In this document: positions 20,569-29,492 of the stretch, piece by piece
Layout: every line of letters starts with the position of its first letter
Numbering within the stretch: position 1 is the first letter of the stretch
Origin: a bacterium
GTDB taxonomy: Bacteria; Desulfobacterota; Deferrisomatia; Deferrisomatales; Deferrisomataceae
Assembly: GCA_027021615.1 (NCBI GenBank)
Contig: JALUTY010000011.1
Location: forward strand, 1-63,065
Length of the DNA stretch: 63,065 nucleotides
Reading direction: 5' to 3'
Notes under the pieces: model-generated
Databases searched by the model: none
The model's input: the letters and a program-made list of their open reading frames with translations, nothing else
Told to the model about the DNA's origin: nothing
Position numbers and translations under genes: made by a program

Positions 20569-21312
20569 TCACATCCCCCGCTCCGACCGGATACGGTCGT
20601 AGGCCTCCTGGATCTCCAGGAACTTCCGGTGGGCCAGCTCCCGGAACTCCTCGCCCAGGTGGGCCACCCGGTCCGGGTGGTACTTCTTGGCCAGCTCCCG
20701 GTAGGCCCGCTTGATCTCCTCGTCCGAGGCGTCCGGGCCGACCCCGAGCACCTCGTAGGCCCGGCCGTTCCCGGCGGCGGCCGCCGTCCGCAGCCCGCTC
20801 ACGTCGGCCGGGTTCACCCCCAGCCCCGTGATGGCTCGACGGAGCACCGCCTCCTCGGCCGGGTGCACGTGGCCGTCGGCCCGGGCCACATCGATCAGGC
20901 ACTCCACCAGCAGGAGCCGGGTGGCGTAGTCGCACCGGCGGGCCACGTCGCGGCACAGGGCGTCCAGGTCCACGCCCTTTCGGAGGAACTGCTTGATCAG
21001 GTCGCGCACGATGTCCAGGGACTCGCCCCGGTAGCCCAGCCGCTCCTCGAAGAACCGCCGGATCGTGCGGACCTCCTCCCGCTTGACCTCGCCGTCGGCG
21101 TTGAGCATGGCGGTGAGGATCCCCACCAGGCTCGCCACGAAGTACAGCTCCTCCTGCTGCTGCCGCACCCGCGGGTCGTCGGCCGGGCCCGGTCCCTCCG
21201 AGAGCGGAGCGTCCCTCACGTAGTGACCGATCACCCCGCCGATCACGGCCCCCAGGGGGCCGCCCAGCAGCCACCCAACTCCGGCTCCGATCAGTTTGCC
21301 TTGTAACGCCAT
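20569..21312 (-). CDS. TerB/J-domain protein, DjlA-like
   Basis: 247 residues from the ATG at 21312. The first 30 residues ([24 protein letters not shown]) are a glycine-rich membrane segment as in DjlA. A TerB-type helical domain (about 50-175: [38 protein letters not shown]) follows, and the C-terminus is a J domain with the HPD motif (KKYHPDR). Such proteins are inner-membrane co-chaperones that stimulate DnaK. Upstream frames extending the gene run into a family B repeat and are not real. No dnaK is in the window. Confidence 0.88.
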   Translation of the reverse strand: MALQGKLIGAGVGWLLGGPLGAVIGGVIGHYVRDAPLSEGPGPADDPRVRQQQEELYFVASLVGILTAMLNADGEVKREEVRTIRRFFEERLGYRGESLDIVRDLIKQFLRKGVDLDALCRDVARRCDYATRLLLVECLIDVARADGHVHPAEEAVLRRAITGLGVNPADVSGLRTAAAAGNGRAYEVLGVGPDASDEEIKRAYRELAKKYHPDRVAHLGEEFRELAHRKFLEIQEAYDRIRSERGM

Positions 21313-21383
21313 GGGGTTTCGCTCCGTGGAAAGGGCCGTAAGTCGTGAATCGTAAGTCGTGAGTCGTTCGTCGGGGGGGGCCT

Positions 21384-21542
21384 GGTGGGGCTGGGGGCTC
21401 CGACGAAGCGCGACGGCCGAGCAGCTCGGGCTGCCCGGCGCCAGGGGAGCGGCTGCGGCGCGTGCTCTCACGCGCCGCAGCGGACCGTGCCGAGGCGGCC
21501 CCTGCGAGGCCGTTCAGCGAAGGAGGGGCCCCCAGCCCCACC
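21384..21542. repeat. Family B palindromic element, copy B1
   Basis: 159 bp with perfect 15-bp inverted ends (GGTGGGGCTGGGGGC at 21384-21398, complement at 21528-21542). At the centre CTGCGGCGCGTG-CTCT-CACGCGCCGCAG is a perfect 12-bp hairpin (21453-21480). It lies upstream of the J-domain gene. Confidence 0.85.
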
Positions 21543-21632
21543 CCCTCGGGAATGCACGAACTTGCGAACCATGACACTAGCTGTCCAGCCGCCCAGCGAG
21601 TCAACGGCCCTGACCGACGAGCGAGATCGTCC

Positions 21633-22796
21633 TCAGTCCGGCCCCAGCACGTGGAGGGCGCTGCCGTCCGAAAGGAACACGACCGTGCCGCCGTCCAGCA
21701 CCACCGGCTGGGAGTGGAGCCCCGGGCCGGGCACGTAGCGGGCCTGCAGAGCTCCGGTGGCCGGGTTCAGGGCAACGATGGGCCCGTCCGAGAAGCCCAC
21801 GACCACGGCCCCGGAGGCCAGCACCGGAGCCGTGGCGATGCCCTCGCCCGGCCCTACCCTCCACACGACCACCCCGTTGTCCCGCCGGAGGGCCACCACC
21901 GAGCCGTCGCCCCCGGCCAGATACAGGGTTTCCGCGCCCACGGCGATCCCGGCCGCCGCGCCCACCTCCGATCGCCACAGCACTTCGCCGGTGGCCGCGT
22001 CCAGGGCCACCACCGGGCCGTCGAGGCTCCCCGCGTACAACCGGCCGCCGGCAAAGGCCGGCCCGGCCGTGACGTCCCGGAACCCCTTGCCCGGAAGCCC
22101 GGCGCGCCAGATCACCCGGCCCACCTCCGGGTCCAGGGCCACCACGGTGCCGTCCCAGAACCCGGCGTACACTCGGCCGTCACCCAACGCCAGGCCGTGG
22201 CCCCGCCACACCGACCGGCTCCGGGGGAACCGCCGGCCGTACTGCCACAGGGGCCGGCCGGTGGCCGCCTCCAGGCAGAACACGTTGCCGTCGGCCACGG
22301 GCACGTACACCCGCTGGCCGTCCGACAGGACCCCCCCCACCACGGGGTAGGTGGTCATGAACTCCCAGACCTTCCGCCCCTCCGGGCTCAGGGCGTACAC
22401 CCAGCCGGCATCGTCGCCGAACACGAGCACCCCGCCGGTCCAGGCCGCGGTGGAGTACACCCGGCCCCGGGTGGGAAACCGCCACAGGACCTTCCCGTCG
22501 GCCAGACGCACGGCGTCGAAGCTGCGGCCCTCGTGACCCACGAACGCGGTACCGGCCAGCACGACCGGGCTCGCGTAGCCCTCGGGGTGGTAGCCGGGCT
22601 CGTCCGTCAGCCGTACGATCCTGCGGAGGTCCCAGCGCGGCGGAACCGCCCGGTCCGTGCGGGACGCCCGCGTCGGACCGCCACCCTCCTGGCCCCACTC
22701 CACCGGCGTGACCGCCACCGCCTCCCCCGACCCCCGGGGCACCGTCGCGCACCCGGCGAGCCCCAAGGCCGTTGCCACAAGAACCCAACGGATCAC
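21633..22796 (-). CDS. PQQ-type beta-propeller lipoprotein, BamB-like
   Basis: 387 residues. A lipoprotein signal with lipobox LAGC (about residues 12-15) is followed by repeated beta-propeller blades with the PQQ-like pattern, such as VVALDPEVGRVIWRAGLPGK, VVALDAATGEVLWRSEVG and VVALRRDNGVVVWRVGPGEG. Outer-membrane BamB has this architecture and helps the BAM machine assemble outer-membrane proteins; other PQQ-like propellers are enzymes or scaffolds. No der/engA gene, a frequent BamB neighbour, is here, so BamB identity is only likely. Confidence 0.75.
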   Translation of the reverse strand: MIRWVLVATALGLAGCATVPRGSGEAVAVTPVEWGQEGGGPTRASRTDRAVPPRWDLRRIVRLTDEPGYHPEGYASPVVLAGTAFVGHEGRSFDAVRLADGKVLWRFPTRGRVYSTAAWTGGVLVFGDDAGWVYALSPEGRKVWEFMTTYPVVGGVLSDGQRVYVPVADGNVFCLEAATGRPLWQYGRRFPRSRSVWRGHGLALGDGRVYAGFWDGTVVALDPEVGRVIWRAGLPGKGFRDVTAGPAFAGGRLYAGSLDGPVVALDAATGEVLWRSEVGAAAGIAVGAETLYLAGGDGSVVALRRDNGVVVWRVGPGEGIATAPVLASGAVVVGFSDGPIVALNPATGALQARYVPGPGLHSQPVVLDGGTVVFLSDGSALHVLGPD

Positions 22797-22813
22797 CTTG
22801 CGTCTCCTTATAA

Positions 22814-22837
22814 CTTCGGTCGTTGGTCGTCGGTCTG
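22814..22837. repeat. Heptamer array CGGTCNN, copy 3
   Basis: cggtcgt, tggtcgt, cggtctg just upstream of the beta-propeller lipoprotein start. Confidence 0.6.
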
Positions 22838-22850
22838 GGGACTTCGGCCC

Positions 22851-22889
22851 GCTTGAAGGCTGGAAAGCTAGGAGGCCAAAAGGCTTGAA
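22851..22889. repeat. Degenerate octamer array GGCTRGAA, copy 3
   Basis: Units gaaggctg, gaaagcta, ggaggcca, aaaggctt follow the CGGTCNN array directly. Confidence 0.55.
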
Positions 22890-22966
22890 AACCCCACGGA
22901 TTCCCAGGCGTTCCAGGAATCACACCATACCTCTTCGCCTCCACCTTACGGTCCGGCGAGCATGGT

Positions 22967-23002
22967 CTAATCTCTAGTTTCTAGTCTCTAGTCTCTAGCC
23001 CG
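22967..23002. repeat. Heptamer array TCTAGTY overlapping a gene end
   Basis: Five units (tctagtt, tctagtc, tctagtc, tctagcc and a leading ctaatct) run into the PHP gene; the last codons and the stop codon TAG of that gene (22981-22983) are made of this array. It is the reverse complement of the CTAGARA array at 5357. Confidence 0.7.
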
Positions 23003-23661
23003 CAGGGACCTGGTGGGGCCTCCCATCCCGCCAGGCGGGCCATGTTCGTGCGCAGCTCCTCGTACTCGGCCGGGGTCATGCCCGCGCCCAGGGCCACGGT
23101 GCGGGCGAACGGCTCCGCGATCAGGTCGCCCGGAGCGTGAGCATCGGTGTTCAGAACCAGCCGCGCGCCGGTGCGCCGCGCCACGGCCACCACGTGGCCG
23201 TTGGCCAGGCTGTGCCCCTTGCGGGCGCTCACCTCCAGGCTCACCCCCCGCTCGGCCGCCAAACGGGCGTCTCCGTCCGCGATCAGGCCGGGGTGGCTCA
23301 GGATGTCGGCCCCTGCCTCGATGGCCGCCCGGTTCGTGCCCGGCTCCACCGGCTCCACCGGGCTCTCGCCGTGGACCACCACGATCCGGGCTCCCAGGCG
23401 CCGGGCCTCCCCCACGTACCGGCCGATCAGGGCCGGGGGCACGTGGGTCAGCTCGATGGCCGGGATCGCCCGGACGTGGCGGTGCCGGTTGTTCTCCTCG
23501 CACGCCCGCACGATCCGGGGCACCACGTGGTCCAGGGTGGACATGTCGGCGTGGTCCGCCAAGGCCACGGCCCGCAACTCCAGGACCTCGGCCCGCCGCA
23601 GGAGCTCCGACGGCAGCAGCTCGCCGTCGGAAAAAAGAGTATGGGTGTGGAGATCGATCAT
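22981..23661 (-). CDS. PHP-domain phosphoesterase (histidinol-phosphatase-like)
   Basis: 226 residues. It opens with the PHP metal motif MIDLHTHTLFSDGE, followed by ALADHADMS, IELTHVPP, VHGESPVEP, LSHPGLIA and NTDAHAPGD, which supply the histidine/aspartate ligands for three metals. Relatives include histidinol phosphatase, DNA polymerase X PHP domains and nucleases acting on phosphoesters; a his operon is absent here, so the substrate is open. The C-terminal GLETRD is encoded by a heptamer array and is probably not functional protein. Confidence 0.8.
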   Translation of the reverse strand: MIDLHTHTLFSDGELLPSELLRRAEVLELRAVALADHADMSTLDHVVPRIVRACEENNRHRHVRAIPAIELTHVPPALIGRYVGEARRLGARIVVVHGESPVEPVEPGTNRAAIEAGADILSHPGLIADGDARLAAERGVSLEVSARKGHSLANGHVVAVARRTGARLVLNTDAHAPGDLIAEPFARTVALGAGMTPAEYEELRTNMARLAGWEAPPGPCGLETRD

Positions 23662-23734
23662 GCGAACAGGGCTCCGATGACTGACCCGGGCCCACGAAGG
23701 GAGCCCGGGTCAGGGAAAAGACGGTTCCCTCGGA

Positions 23735-24283
23735 TCAGTCGCCGGCGTACCGGTTCCAGCGCACGAACTCGTCTCGAGGCTTCCGGGGCGGCACCTTGGC
23801 CCCGGCGGCCGGGTACCCCAGGGGTGTGAGCGCCACCACCTCGACGCCCTCGGGCGCACCCAGCACCTTGGCCGCCTCGGCCACGTCGAACAGCCCCACG
23901 CACACGGTTCCCAGCCCCTCGGCGTGGGCCGCCAGCATGAAGTTCTCCATGGCCAACGCCACGTCGAACATGAACCAGTCGCCTCGCGGGGTCGCGGCCT
24001 TGCCCTTGTAGAACCCGGCCCGGCCGGTCTTGGCGCAGAACGCCACGGACAGGGGCGCCTCGACCATGGCCCGGAACGCGGGGTTCGAGGGCGGCAGGGT
24101 CTTCTGGAGCGCCTCCTTCACCTGCGGGTCGGACACCACCACCACCTCGCAGCACTGGGTGTGGGCCCAGCTGGGGGCCCACTGGGCCGCCTCCAGCAGG
24201 CGGTCCAGCACCTCCTGGGGAACGGGGTCGGGCTTGTACCGCCGGATCGACCGCCGGCCTCGAATGGCTTCGTACAGTTCCAT
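23735..24283 (-). CDS. Nitroreductase-family FMN protein
   Basis: 182 residues, single domain. The FMN-binding start LYEAIRGRRSIRRYKPDPVP and QWAPSWAHTQCCEVVVV are typical, as is the late GLFDVAEAAKVLGAPEGVEV and TPLGYP. These homodimeric cytoplasmic enzymes use FMN and NAD(P)H to reduce nitro compounds, quinones or other acceptors, and some serve biosynthesis. It is near the PHP gene but with no shared pathway visible. Confidence 0.88.
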   Translation of the reverse strand: MELYEAIRGRRSIRRYKPDPVPQEVLDRLLEAAQWAPSWAHTQCCEVVVVSDPQVKEALQKTLPPSNPAFRAMVEAPLSVAFCAKTGRAGFYKGKAATPRGDWFMFDVALAMENFMLAAHAEGLGTVCVGLFDVAEAAKVLGAPEGVEVVALTPLGYPAAGAKVPPRKPRDEFVRWNRYAGD

Positions 24284-24646
24284 GGCTCAGCCCTCCTTAA
24301 CTTCGGTCGTTGGTCGTCAGTCGTTGGTCGTCGGTCGGGGGCCTTCGGCCGTATCAGAGGCCAGAATTCAGAAGTCAGTGGACAGGGAGAAGACTCTTCG
24401 GTGCGCCAAGAGGATCCCCCGGGACACCGATCTGCTTCTCGGGATTTCCTGTCTTCTGTCCGCTGAAATCTGGTTCCTGAAACCCATGCCCCGCCGCCGG
24501 CTGTGCGCCCGGACCACCGAACGTTGCCTTCCCCGTTGCCCGGCCCCGCCTCTTTGGCGTGACTTCACCGTCTCGGGGGGCAGGGGGTTCAGGGGCCAGA
24601 ATACGGGGACCGATGGGCAAGCCTATAGCCGGTTTGGGGGTCAGCG
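24284..24646. other. 363-base spacer without a gene
   Basis: Holds a CGGTCNN array (24303-24337) next to the nitroreductase and a TCAGAATTCAG-type array (24361-24390). About 50 bases further on comes its inverted counterpart (cctgtcttctgtccgctgaa, 24453-24472), so the two could form a hairpin of roughly 110 bases. Nothing recognisable follows up to the holA stop codon. Confidence 0.5.
24303..24337. repeat. Heptamer array CGGTCNN, copy 4
   Basis: cggtcgt, tggtcgt, cagtcgt, tggtcgt, cggtcgg: five in-register units 20 bases upstream of the nitroreductase start. Confidence 0.7.
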
Positions 24647-25612
24647 TCAAACCCGGCCGCCCCCGCACAGGGCCAGGACGAGCGCCTCCAGCACCTCGGC
24701 GCCCCCGCCGCTCTTGAGACCCAGGTCCGCCCGCAGGAACCGGGCGAACGCGTCTCGCAACGCCGCCTCCTCCCAGCCCCGGGCCTGGTCCAGAGCCTTG
24801 GCCGCCACGAACGGGTGCACGCCCAGGGCGGCCGCGGCCGCCTTCCGGTCCACCCGCCCGCCCCGATCCAGCAGGTCCCGGGCCATCCACAGGTGGCGGA
24901 AGTGGCGCACGATCATGTACAGCAGCCGGACCGGGGGCTCCCCGATCCCGAGCAGGCTCCGCAGCGCCGCCATCGCACCGGCCAGGTCGCGGGCGCCCAG
25001 GGCGTCGCACAGGGCGAACACCGTAGCCTCCCGGTTGTCCCCCACCAGCTGCTCCAGGTCCTCCAGGGTCACCCGGCCGTCCTCGCCTACAAAAGCGCGG
25101 AGCTTGTCGATCTCCTGGTGGAGCTGTTCCAGGTCGGGCCCTACCCGCAGGGCCAGGGCCGCGGTCAGCCGCGGGTCGAGCCGCAGCCCGGCCTCCCGGG
25201 CCATGCGCTCGGCCCACCGGGGCACCTCGGCGTCCCGGGGCTTGTCGCACCGGATCACCCGGCTCTTCGCCAACAGGGCCTTGCCGGCCCGGGTGCGGCG
25301 GTCCACCGACCGGGCCACCAGCACCAGGCAGGTGGAGGGGTTGGGCCGTTCCAGGTAGGCGAGGATCGGGTCCCAGGCCGAGGCGGGCCACCGGTGGGCG
25401 TCGCGCACCACCACCAGCCGCCGGCCGCCCAGGAACGGCAGGGTCTGGGCCGCCGACACCACGGCGCCGGGCTCGGCCTCGGGCGCGGTGAACACCTCCC
25501 GGTTGAGCCCCGGCTCGCCCCCCTCCAGGGCCTCCCGCTCCAGCTCCGCCAGAGCCTGGCGGACCAGGTAGGGCTCTTCGCCCAGCACGCACACCACGGG
25601 CTCGGCGCTCAC
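24647..25612 (-). CDS. holA: DNA polymerase III delta subunit
   Basis: 321 residues from the GTG at 25612, which overlaps the lptE stop codon as GTGA; the longer open frame upstream runs through lptE in the wrong frame. The N-terminal AAA+-like region (FTAPEAEPGAVVSAAQTLPF, RRLVVVRDAHRW) and the C-terminal helical domain (LLYMIVRHFRHLWMARDLL) are characteristic. Delta opens the beta clamp inside the clamp-loader complex at the replication fork. The order leuS-lptE-holA is the widespread one. Confidence 0.93.
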   Translation of the reverse strand: MSAEPVVCVLGEEPYLVRQALAELEREALEGGEPGLNREVFTAPEAEPGAVVSAAQTLPFLGGRRLVVVRDAHRWPASAWDPILAYLERPNPSTCLVLVARSVDRRTRAGKALLAKSRVIRCDKPRDAEVPRWAERMAREAGLRLDPRLTAALALRVGPDLEQLHQEIDKLRAFVGEDGRVTLEDLEQLVGDNREATVFALCDALGARDLAGAMAALRSLLGIGEPPVRLLYMIVRHFRHLWMARDLLDRGGRVDRKAAAAALGVHPFVAAKALDQARGWEEAALRDAFARFLRADLGLKSGGGAEVLEALVLALCGGGRV

Positions 25613-26115
25613 GACCCCTCCCCCAGGGCGGCGACCGAGGCCCGGCGCAGCACCGCCCGGGCCAGGTCCGAGGCCAGGGTCTCCAGGGCCTGGTCCTTGG
25701 CCCGCTCGGTGGCGTTCACGTCGGCCCCGGCCGGGAACTCCCGGTCCTCCTCCAGCGTTCCCCGCCACTGCACCCGGCCCGCCCGGTCCGCGACCGTGGC
25801 CGTGACCCGGGCCCGGACCCGGTACTCCACCAGCCCGCCGGCCCCGTAGGCCGCCCCGGACTCGGCCACCTCGTCCACCCGGACCCGCACCACCAGGTCC
25901 GCGGCCGGGCCCCGGCCAAGCCGCAGGTCCCCCCGGTCCACGACCTCGCGGGCCATGGCCCGGGCCAGGAGCGGCCCGAACAGCGGCTCGGCCGCCCGGT
26001 CGTCCACCGGCTCGATCCGCACGGTGGCCACGGCGTCGCCCGGCCGGCCGGCCAGGCGGTACCCGCACCCGGCCGCCAGGACCACGAGGGCCACCAGGCC
26101 GGCCCAGCACCTCAC
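25609..26115 (-). CDS. lptE: LPS-assembly lipoprotein LptE
   Basis: 168 residues starting at the GTG at 26115, which overlaps the leuS stop codon (GTGA). The lipobox LAAGC with GYRLAG directly after the cysteine is the LptE hallmark. The rest has the pattern of a small alpha/beta domain ending in an amphipathic helix ([20 protein letters not shown]). LptE plugs the LptD barrel in the outer membrane during lipopolysaccharide export, so the cell has an LPS-type outer membrane. Its place between leuS and holA supports the call, as sequence conservation is low in this family. Confidence 0.88.
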   Translation of the reverse strand: MRCWAGLVALVVLAAGCGYRLAGRPGDAVATVRIEPVDDRAAEPLFGPLLARAMAREVVDRGDLRLGRGPAADLVVRVRVDEVAESGAAYGAGGLVEYRVRARVTATVADRAGRVQWRGTLEEDREFPAGADVNATERAKDQALETLASDLARAVLRRASVAALGEGS

Positions 26116-28679
26116 CGCACGACCAGGTTCACCAGGCGCCCGGGCACCCATACGGTCTTGACCAGGGTCTTGCCCTCGACGTGGTTGCGCACGTTCTCCT
26201 CGGCCAGGGCCGCCTCGCGCACCGCGGCCTCGTCGGCGTCCGGCGGCACCTGGATCCGGGCCCGGAGCTTGCCGTTCACCTGCACCACCACGGTGATCGC
26301 ATCGCGCACCAGGGCCTCGGGGTCCACCTGGGGCCATCGGGCCTCGCTCAGCGGCCGGTCGTGGCCGAGCCCCTCCCACAGCTCCTCGGCCATGTGGGGC
26401 ACCATGGGCGAGAGCATCAGGAGCACGAGGTCCACGGCCTCGCGCAGCACCTGCCGGTCGGTGTCGGAGGCCGGGGAGAAGCCGGCCATCTCGTTCACCA
26501 GCTCCATGGTGGCCGCGATGGCGGTGTTGAAGTGGAACCGCTCCTCGATGTCCGACGTGACCTTCTGCAGGGTCTCGTGGGCCTTGCGCCGCAGGGCCCG
26601 GGCCGGCCCGGTGAGCTCGCCCCCCGCGAACGGGGCGGTCTGCCGCAGCCAGTCGGCGTTGTCGGCCACCAGCCGCCACACCCGCCGCAGGAACCGGTAG
26701 GCGCCCTCCACGCCCTCCTCGCTCCACTCCAGGTCCTTCTCGGGCGGGGCCGCGAACAGGCTGAACAGCCGGGCCGTGTCCGCGCCGTAGCGCTCGATCA
26801 GGTGCTCGGGGTCCACCACGTTCTTCTTGGACTTGCTCATCTTCTCGACCCGGCCCCGGATCACCTCGGCCCCGCACCGGGCGCACCGGCCGTCCTGGGA
26901 CTCCTCGGGTAGAAGCCATCCGTGCTCGGGGCACCGGTGGGTCTCCATGCACACCATGCCCTGGGTCAGCAGGTTGGTGAACGGCTCGTCCACGTCCACC
27001 AGGCCCATGTCCCGCAGCACCTTGGTGTAGAACCGGGCGTAGAGAAGGTGGAGCACGGCGTGCTCGATGCCGCCGATGTACTGGTCCACCGGCATCCAGT
27101 ACCCCACCCGCTTCCGGTCGAGCATGCCGCCGTCGTGGTCCGCGCACGAGAACCGGGCGAAGTACCACGAGCTCTCCACGAAGGTGTCCATGGTGTCGGT
27201 CTCGCGGCGGGCGGGCCGGCCGCACCGCGGGCAGGTGGTCTCGTAGAACGAGGGAATCTCGGCCAGGGGGAGCACCCGGCCCTGGGGGAACTCCACGTCC
27301 TCGGGCAGAACCACCGGCAGGTCCTCCTCGGGCACCGGCACCACCCCGCAGTCCCCGCAGTGGATCACCGGGATCGGCGCCCCCCAGTACCTCTGGCGAG
27401 AGATGCCCCAGTCGCGCAGCCGGTAGTTCACGGTGCCCCGGCCGATGCCCTTCTCCTCCAGGTACCGGATCACGGCCCGGATGCCCTCCCGGTTCGGCAA
27501 GCCGTCGAACGGGCCCGAGCGCACCATGCGGCCCTCGCCCTCGTGGGCCTCGGTCATGGTTTCGGGGTCCAGGGTCCGGCCCTCGGGCTCGATCACCACC
27601 CGGATCGGCAGCCCGTACTTGCGGGCGAACTCGAAGTCGCGCTGGTCGTGGGCCGGCACGGCCATGACCGCGCCCGTGCCGTACTCCATCAGCACGAAGT
27701 TGGCCACGTAGATCGGCACCCGTTCGCCGGTGAGGGGGTTCACGCAGTACGCACCGGTGAACACCCCCTCCTTCTCCGCGTCCTCACTGGTGCGCCGGAT
27801 CTTGTCCTGGCGCCGCACCCGCTCCACGAACGCCCGCACCTCGGCCTCCTGCCCGGTGCCAGCCGACAGCTCCGCCACCAGGGGGTGCTCGGCGGCCAGG
27901 CTCATGAACGTGACCCCGTAGAGGGTGTCGGGCCGGGTGGTGAACACGGTGATCGACCCCTCCCGGTCGGCCAAGGGGAACGTGACCTCGGCCCCGTGGC
28001 TCTTGCCGATCCAGTTGCGCTGCATGGTCAGCACCTGGGGCGGCCACCCCGGGAGCTTGTCGGTCCACTCCAGCAGCTCGTCCGCGTACCGGGTGATCCG
28101 GAAGAACCAGCCGGGCAGCTCCTTCTCGGCCACCTCGTCCCCGCACCGCCAGCACCGGCCCTGCTCCACCTGCTCGTTGGCGAGCACCGTGGCGCAGGTC
28201 TCGCACCAGTTCACGGTGGTGGTCTTGCGGTAAACCAGGTCGTTCTCGAGCATCTTGAGGAACAGCCACTGCTCCCACCGGTAGTAGCTGGGGTCACAAG
28301 TGGCCAGCTCCCGGTCCCAGTCGTAGGAGAACCCCATCCGCTGGAGCTGGCGCTTCATGTAGGCGATGTTCTCCCGGGTCCACTTGGCCGGATGCACCCC
28401 GCTGGCGATCGCGGCGTTCTCGGCCGGCATGCCGAAGGCGTCCCAGCCCATGGGGTGGAGCACGTTGAACCCGCGCATGCGCTTGTAGCGGGCCACCACG
28501 TCGCCGATGGTGTAGTTGCGCACGTGGCCCATGTGGATCCGGCCCGAGGGGTACGGGAACATCTCCAGCACGTAGTACTTGGGCCGGTCGGGATCCTCGG
28601 TGACCCGGAAGGTCTTGTCCTCGAGCCACCGGCGCTGCCACTTGGTCTCGATCTGCTCCGGATGATATCGGGAATCCAT
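26112..28679 (-). CDS. leuS: Leucyl-tRNA synthetase
   Basis: 855 residues from the ATG at 28679 ([15 protein letters not shown]); GAGGAG lies 10-15 bases upstream. The HIGH-type motif is [15 protein letters not shown], the editing domain contains [14 protein letters not shown], and the class I KMSKS loop is [13 protein letters not shown]. Zinc-ribbon cysteines are seen in CETCATVL and RCWRCGDE, and an extra pair lies before KMSKS (CPEHGW and RCARCGAE). It charges tRNA-Leu. The gene heads leuS-lptE-holA with GTGA overlaps at both junctions. Confidence 0.97.
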   Translation of the reverse strand: MDSRYHPEQIETKWQRRWLEDKTFRVTEDPDRPKYYVLEMFPYPSGRIHMGHVRNYTIGDVVARYKRMRGFNVLHPMGWDAFGMPAENAAIASGVHPAKWTRENIAYMKRQLQRMGFSYDWDRELATCDPSYYRWEQWLFLKMLENDLVYRKTTTVNWCETCATVLANEQVEQGRCWRCGDEVAEKELPGWFFRITRYADELLEWTDKLPGWPPQVLTMQRNWIGKSHGAEVTFPLADREGSITVFTTRPDTLYGVTFMSLAAEHPLVAELSAGTGQEAEVRAFVERVRRQDKIRRTSEDAEKEGVFTGAYCVNPLTGERVPIYVANFVLMEYGTGAVMAVPAHDQRDFEFARKYGLPIRVVIEPEGRTLDPETMTEAHEGEGRMVRSGPFDGLPNREGIRAVIRYLEEKGIGRGTVNYRLRDWGISRQRYWGAPIPVIHCGDCGVVPVPEEDLPVVLPEDVEFPQGRVLPLAEIPSFYETTCPRCGRPARRETDTMDTFVESSWYFARFSCADHDGGMLDRKRVGYWMPVDQYIGGIEHAVLHLLYARFYTKVLRDMGLVDVDEPFTNLLTQGMVCMETHRCPEHGWLLPEESQDGRCARCGAEVIRGRVEKMSKSKKNVVDPEHLIERYGADTARLFSLFAAPPEKDLEWSEEGVEGAYRFLRRVWRLVADNADWLRQTAPFAGGELTGPARALRRKAHETLQKVTSDIEERFHFNTAIAATMELVNEMAGFSPASDTDRQVLREAVDLVLLMLSPMVPHMAEELWEGLGHDRPLSEARWPQVDPEALVRDAITVVVQVNGKLRARIQVPPDADEAAVREAALAEENVRNHVEGKTLVKTVWVPGRLVNLVVR

Positions 28680-28809
28680 GGGAACCACTCCTCAAGCGGG
28701 CGAACGGTGGGGGGGAACCGGGCGGAATCGCCCAAAAAACCGCCGATCGGCGGCCAAGCGCCAGACCGTAGCACACGCACTGGTCCGATTCAACGGCCCT
28801 CAAACGGCC

Positions 28810-28843
28810 GCGCGGGGCGGCCCCCAAGGGAACCGCCCCGCGC
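28810..28843 (-). terminator. Strong hairpin after the flavodoxin gene
   Basis: GCGCGGGGCGG pairs perfectly with CCGCCCCGCGC over 11 bp; in the minus-strand direction it is followed by GGCCGTTTG. The T-run is short, so this is a probable but imperfect terminator for the flavodoxin gene, just ahead of leuS. Confidence 0.5.
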
Positions 28844-28875
28844 CGCGTGTGGCCGTATCAGGAGCCAAACGGCCC

Positions 28876-29319
28876 CTACCCTCCAGCCCTCTCCCCGAAC
28901 GAGCGGCCGAACTGCTGGCAGGCGCGCATGCCCTCGTCGGTGTCCACCACCCGCTCCTCCATCTTGAAGGGCCCCAGGTCCAGCATGTTCATCTTGAACA
29001 CGTGCTCCATGGTCTCGTGGAGCACCGTGGGCGCCTCGCCCGAGTGGGTGTGCGATCCGAACGCCCCGCCGAACTTTCCCTCCAGCCCCACCCGGGCCGC
29101 CTTGAACAGCCAGCTCTTGAACACCGGCAGCATGTCCTTGTGGTAGGTGGGTGACCCCAGGAGCACGCCGTCGTACCCCGCCAAGGCCTCGATGTCCTTG
29201 AACTTGGGCAGAGGCATCGCCTCGGCCTCGTGGCCCGCGAACCGCAGCCCCTCGGCGATCCACTCGGCCATCTTCCTCGTCTTGCCCGTTCGGCTCACGT
29301 ACAGCACCAGGAACTTCAT
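28876..29319 (-). CDS. Flavodoxin family protein (WrbA/FldA-like fold)
   Basis: 147 residues from the ATG at 29319, which has GGAGG upstream. The FMN phosphate loop is VLYVSRTGKTRKMAEWIAEG (S-R-T-G-K-T), followed by GVLLGSPTYHKDMLP and GAFGSHTHSGEAP in the places of the other FMN loops. It would be a soluble one- or two-electron carrier. The run of CADD-like acidic residues in classical flavodoxins is weak here; the closest relatives are the short flavodoxins of anaerobes. It stands alone between two probable terminators. Confidence 0.85.
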   Translation of the reverse strand: MKFLVLYVSRTGKTRKMAEWIAEGLRFAGHEAEAMPLPKFKDIEALAGYDGVLLGSPTYHKDMLPVFKSWLFKAARVGLEGKFGGAFGSHTHSGEAPTVLHETMEHVFKMNMLDLGPFKMEERVVDTDEGMRACQQFGRSFGERAGG

Positions 29320-29492
29320 GACGACAACCTCCGCTTCGGAACTCCGGGAACAGGAACGCCTCGCAGTGTTCCACCCGGTCCCGGAGGCGTCAAGGTTGAC
29401 CCATAAACAAACCGACAAAATCTTCTTTCACCAGGCCGGCAGGGTCCCAGGCGCGCTCACTCTCCCGCTTGGTGTCAAGGGGCCCGCACAGG

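Noticed and set aside
21359..21574. Small open frames in family B elements on both strands
   Set aside because: They are explained by the repeat; two near-identical copies give the same spurious peptides.
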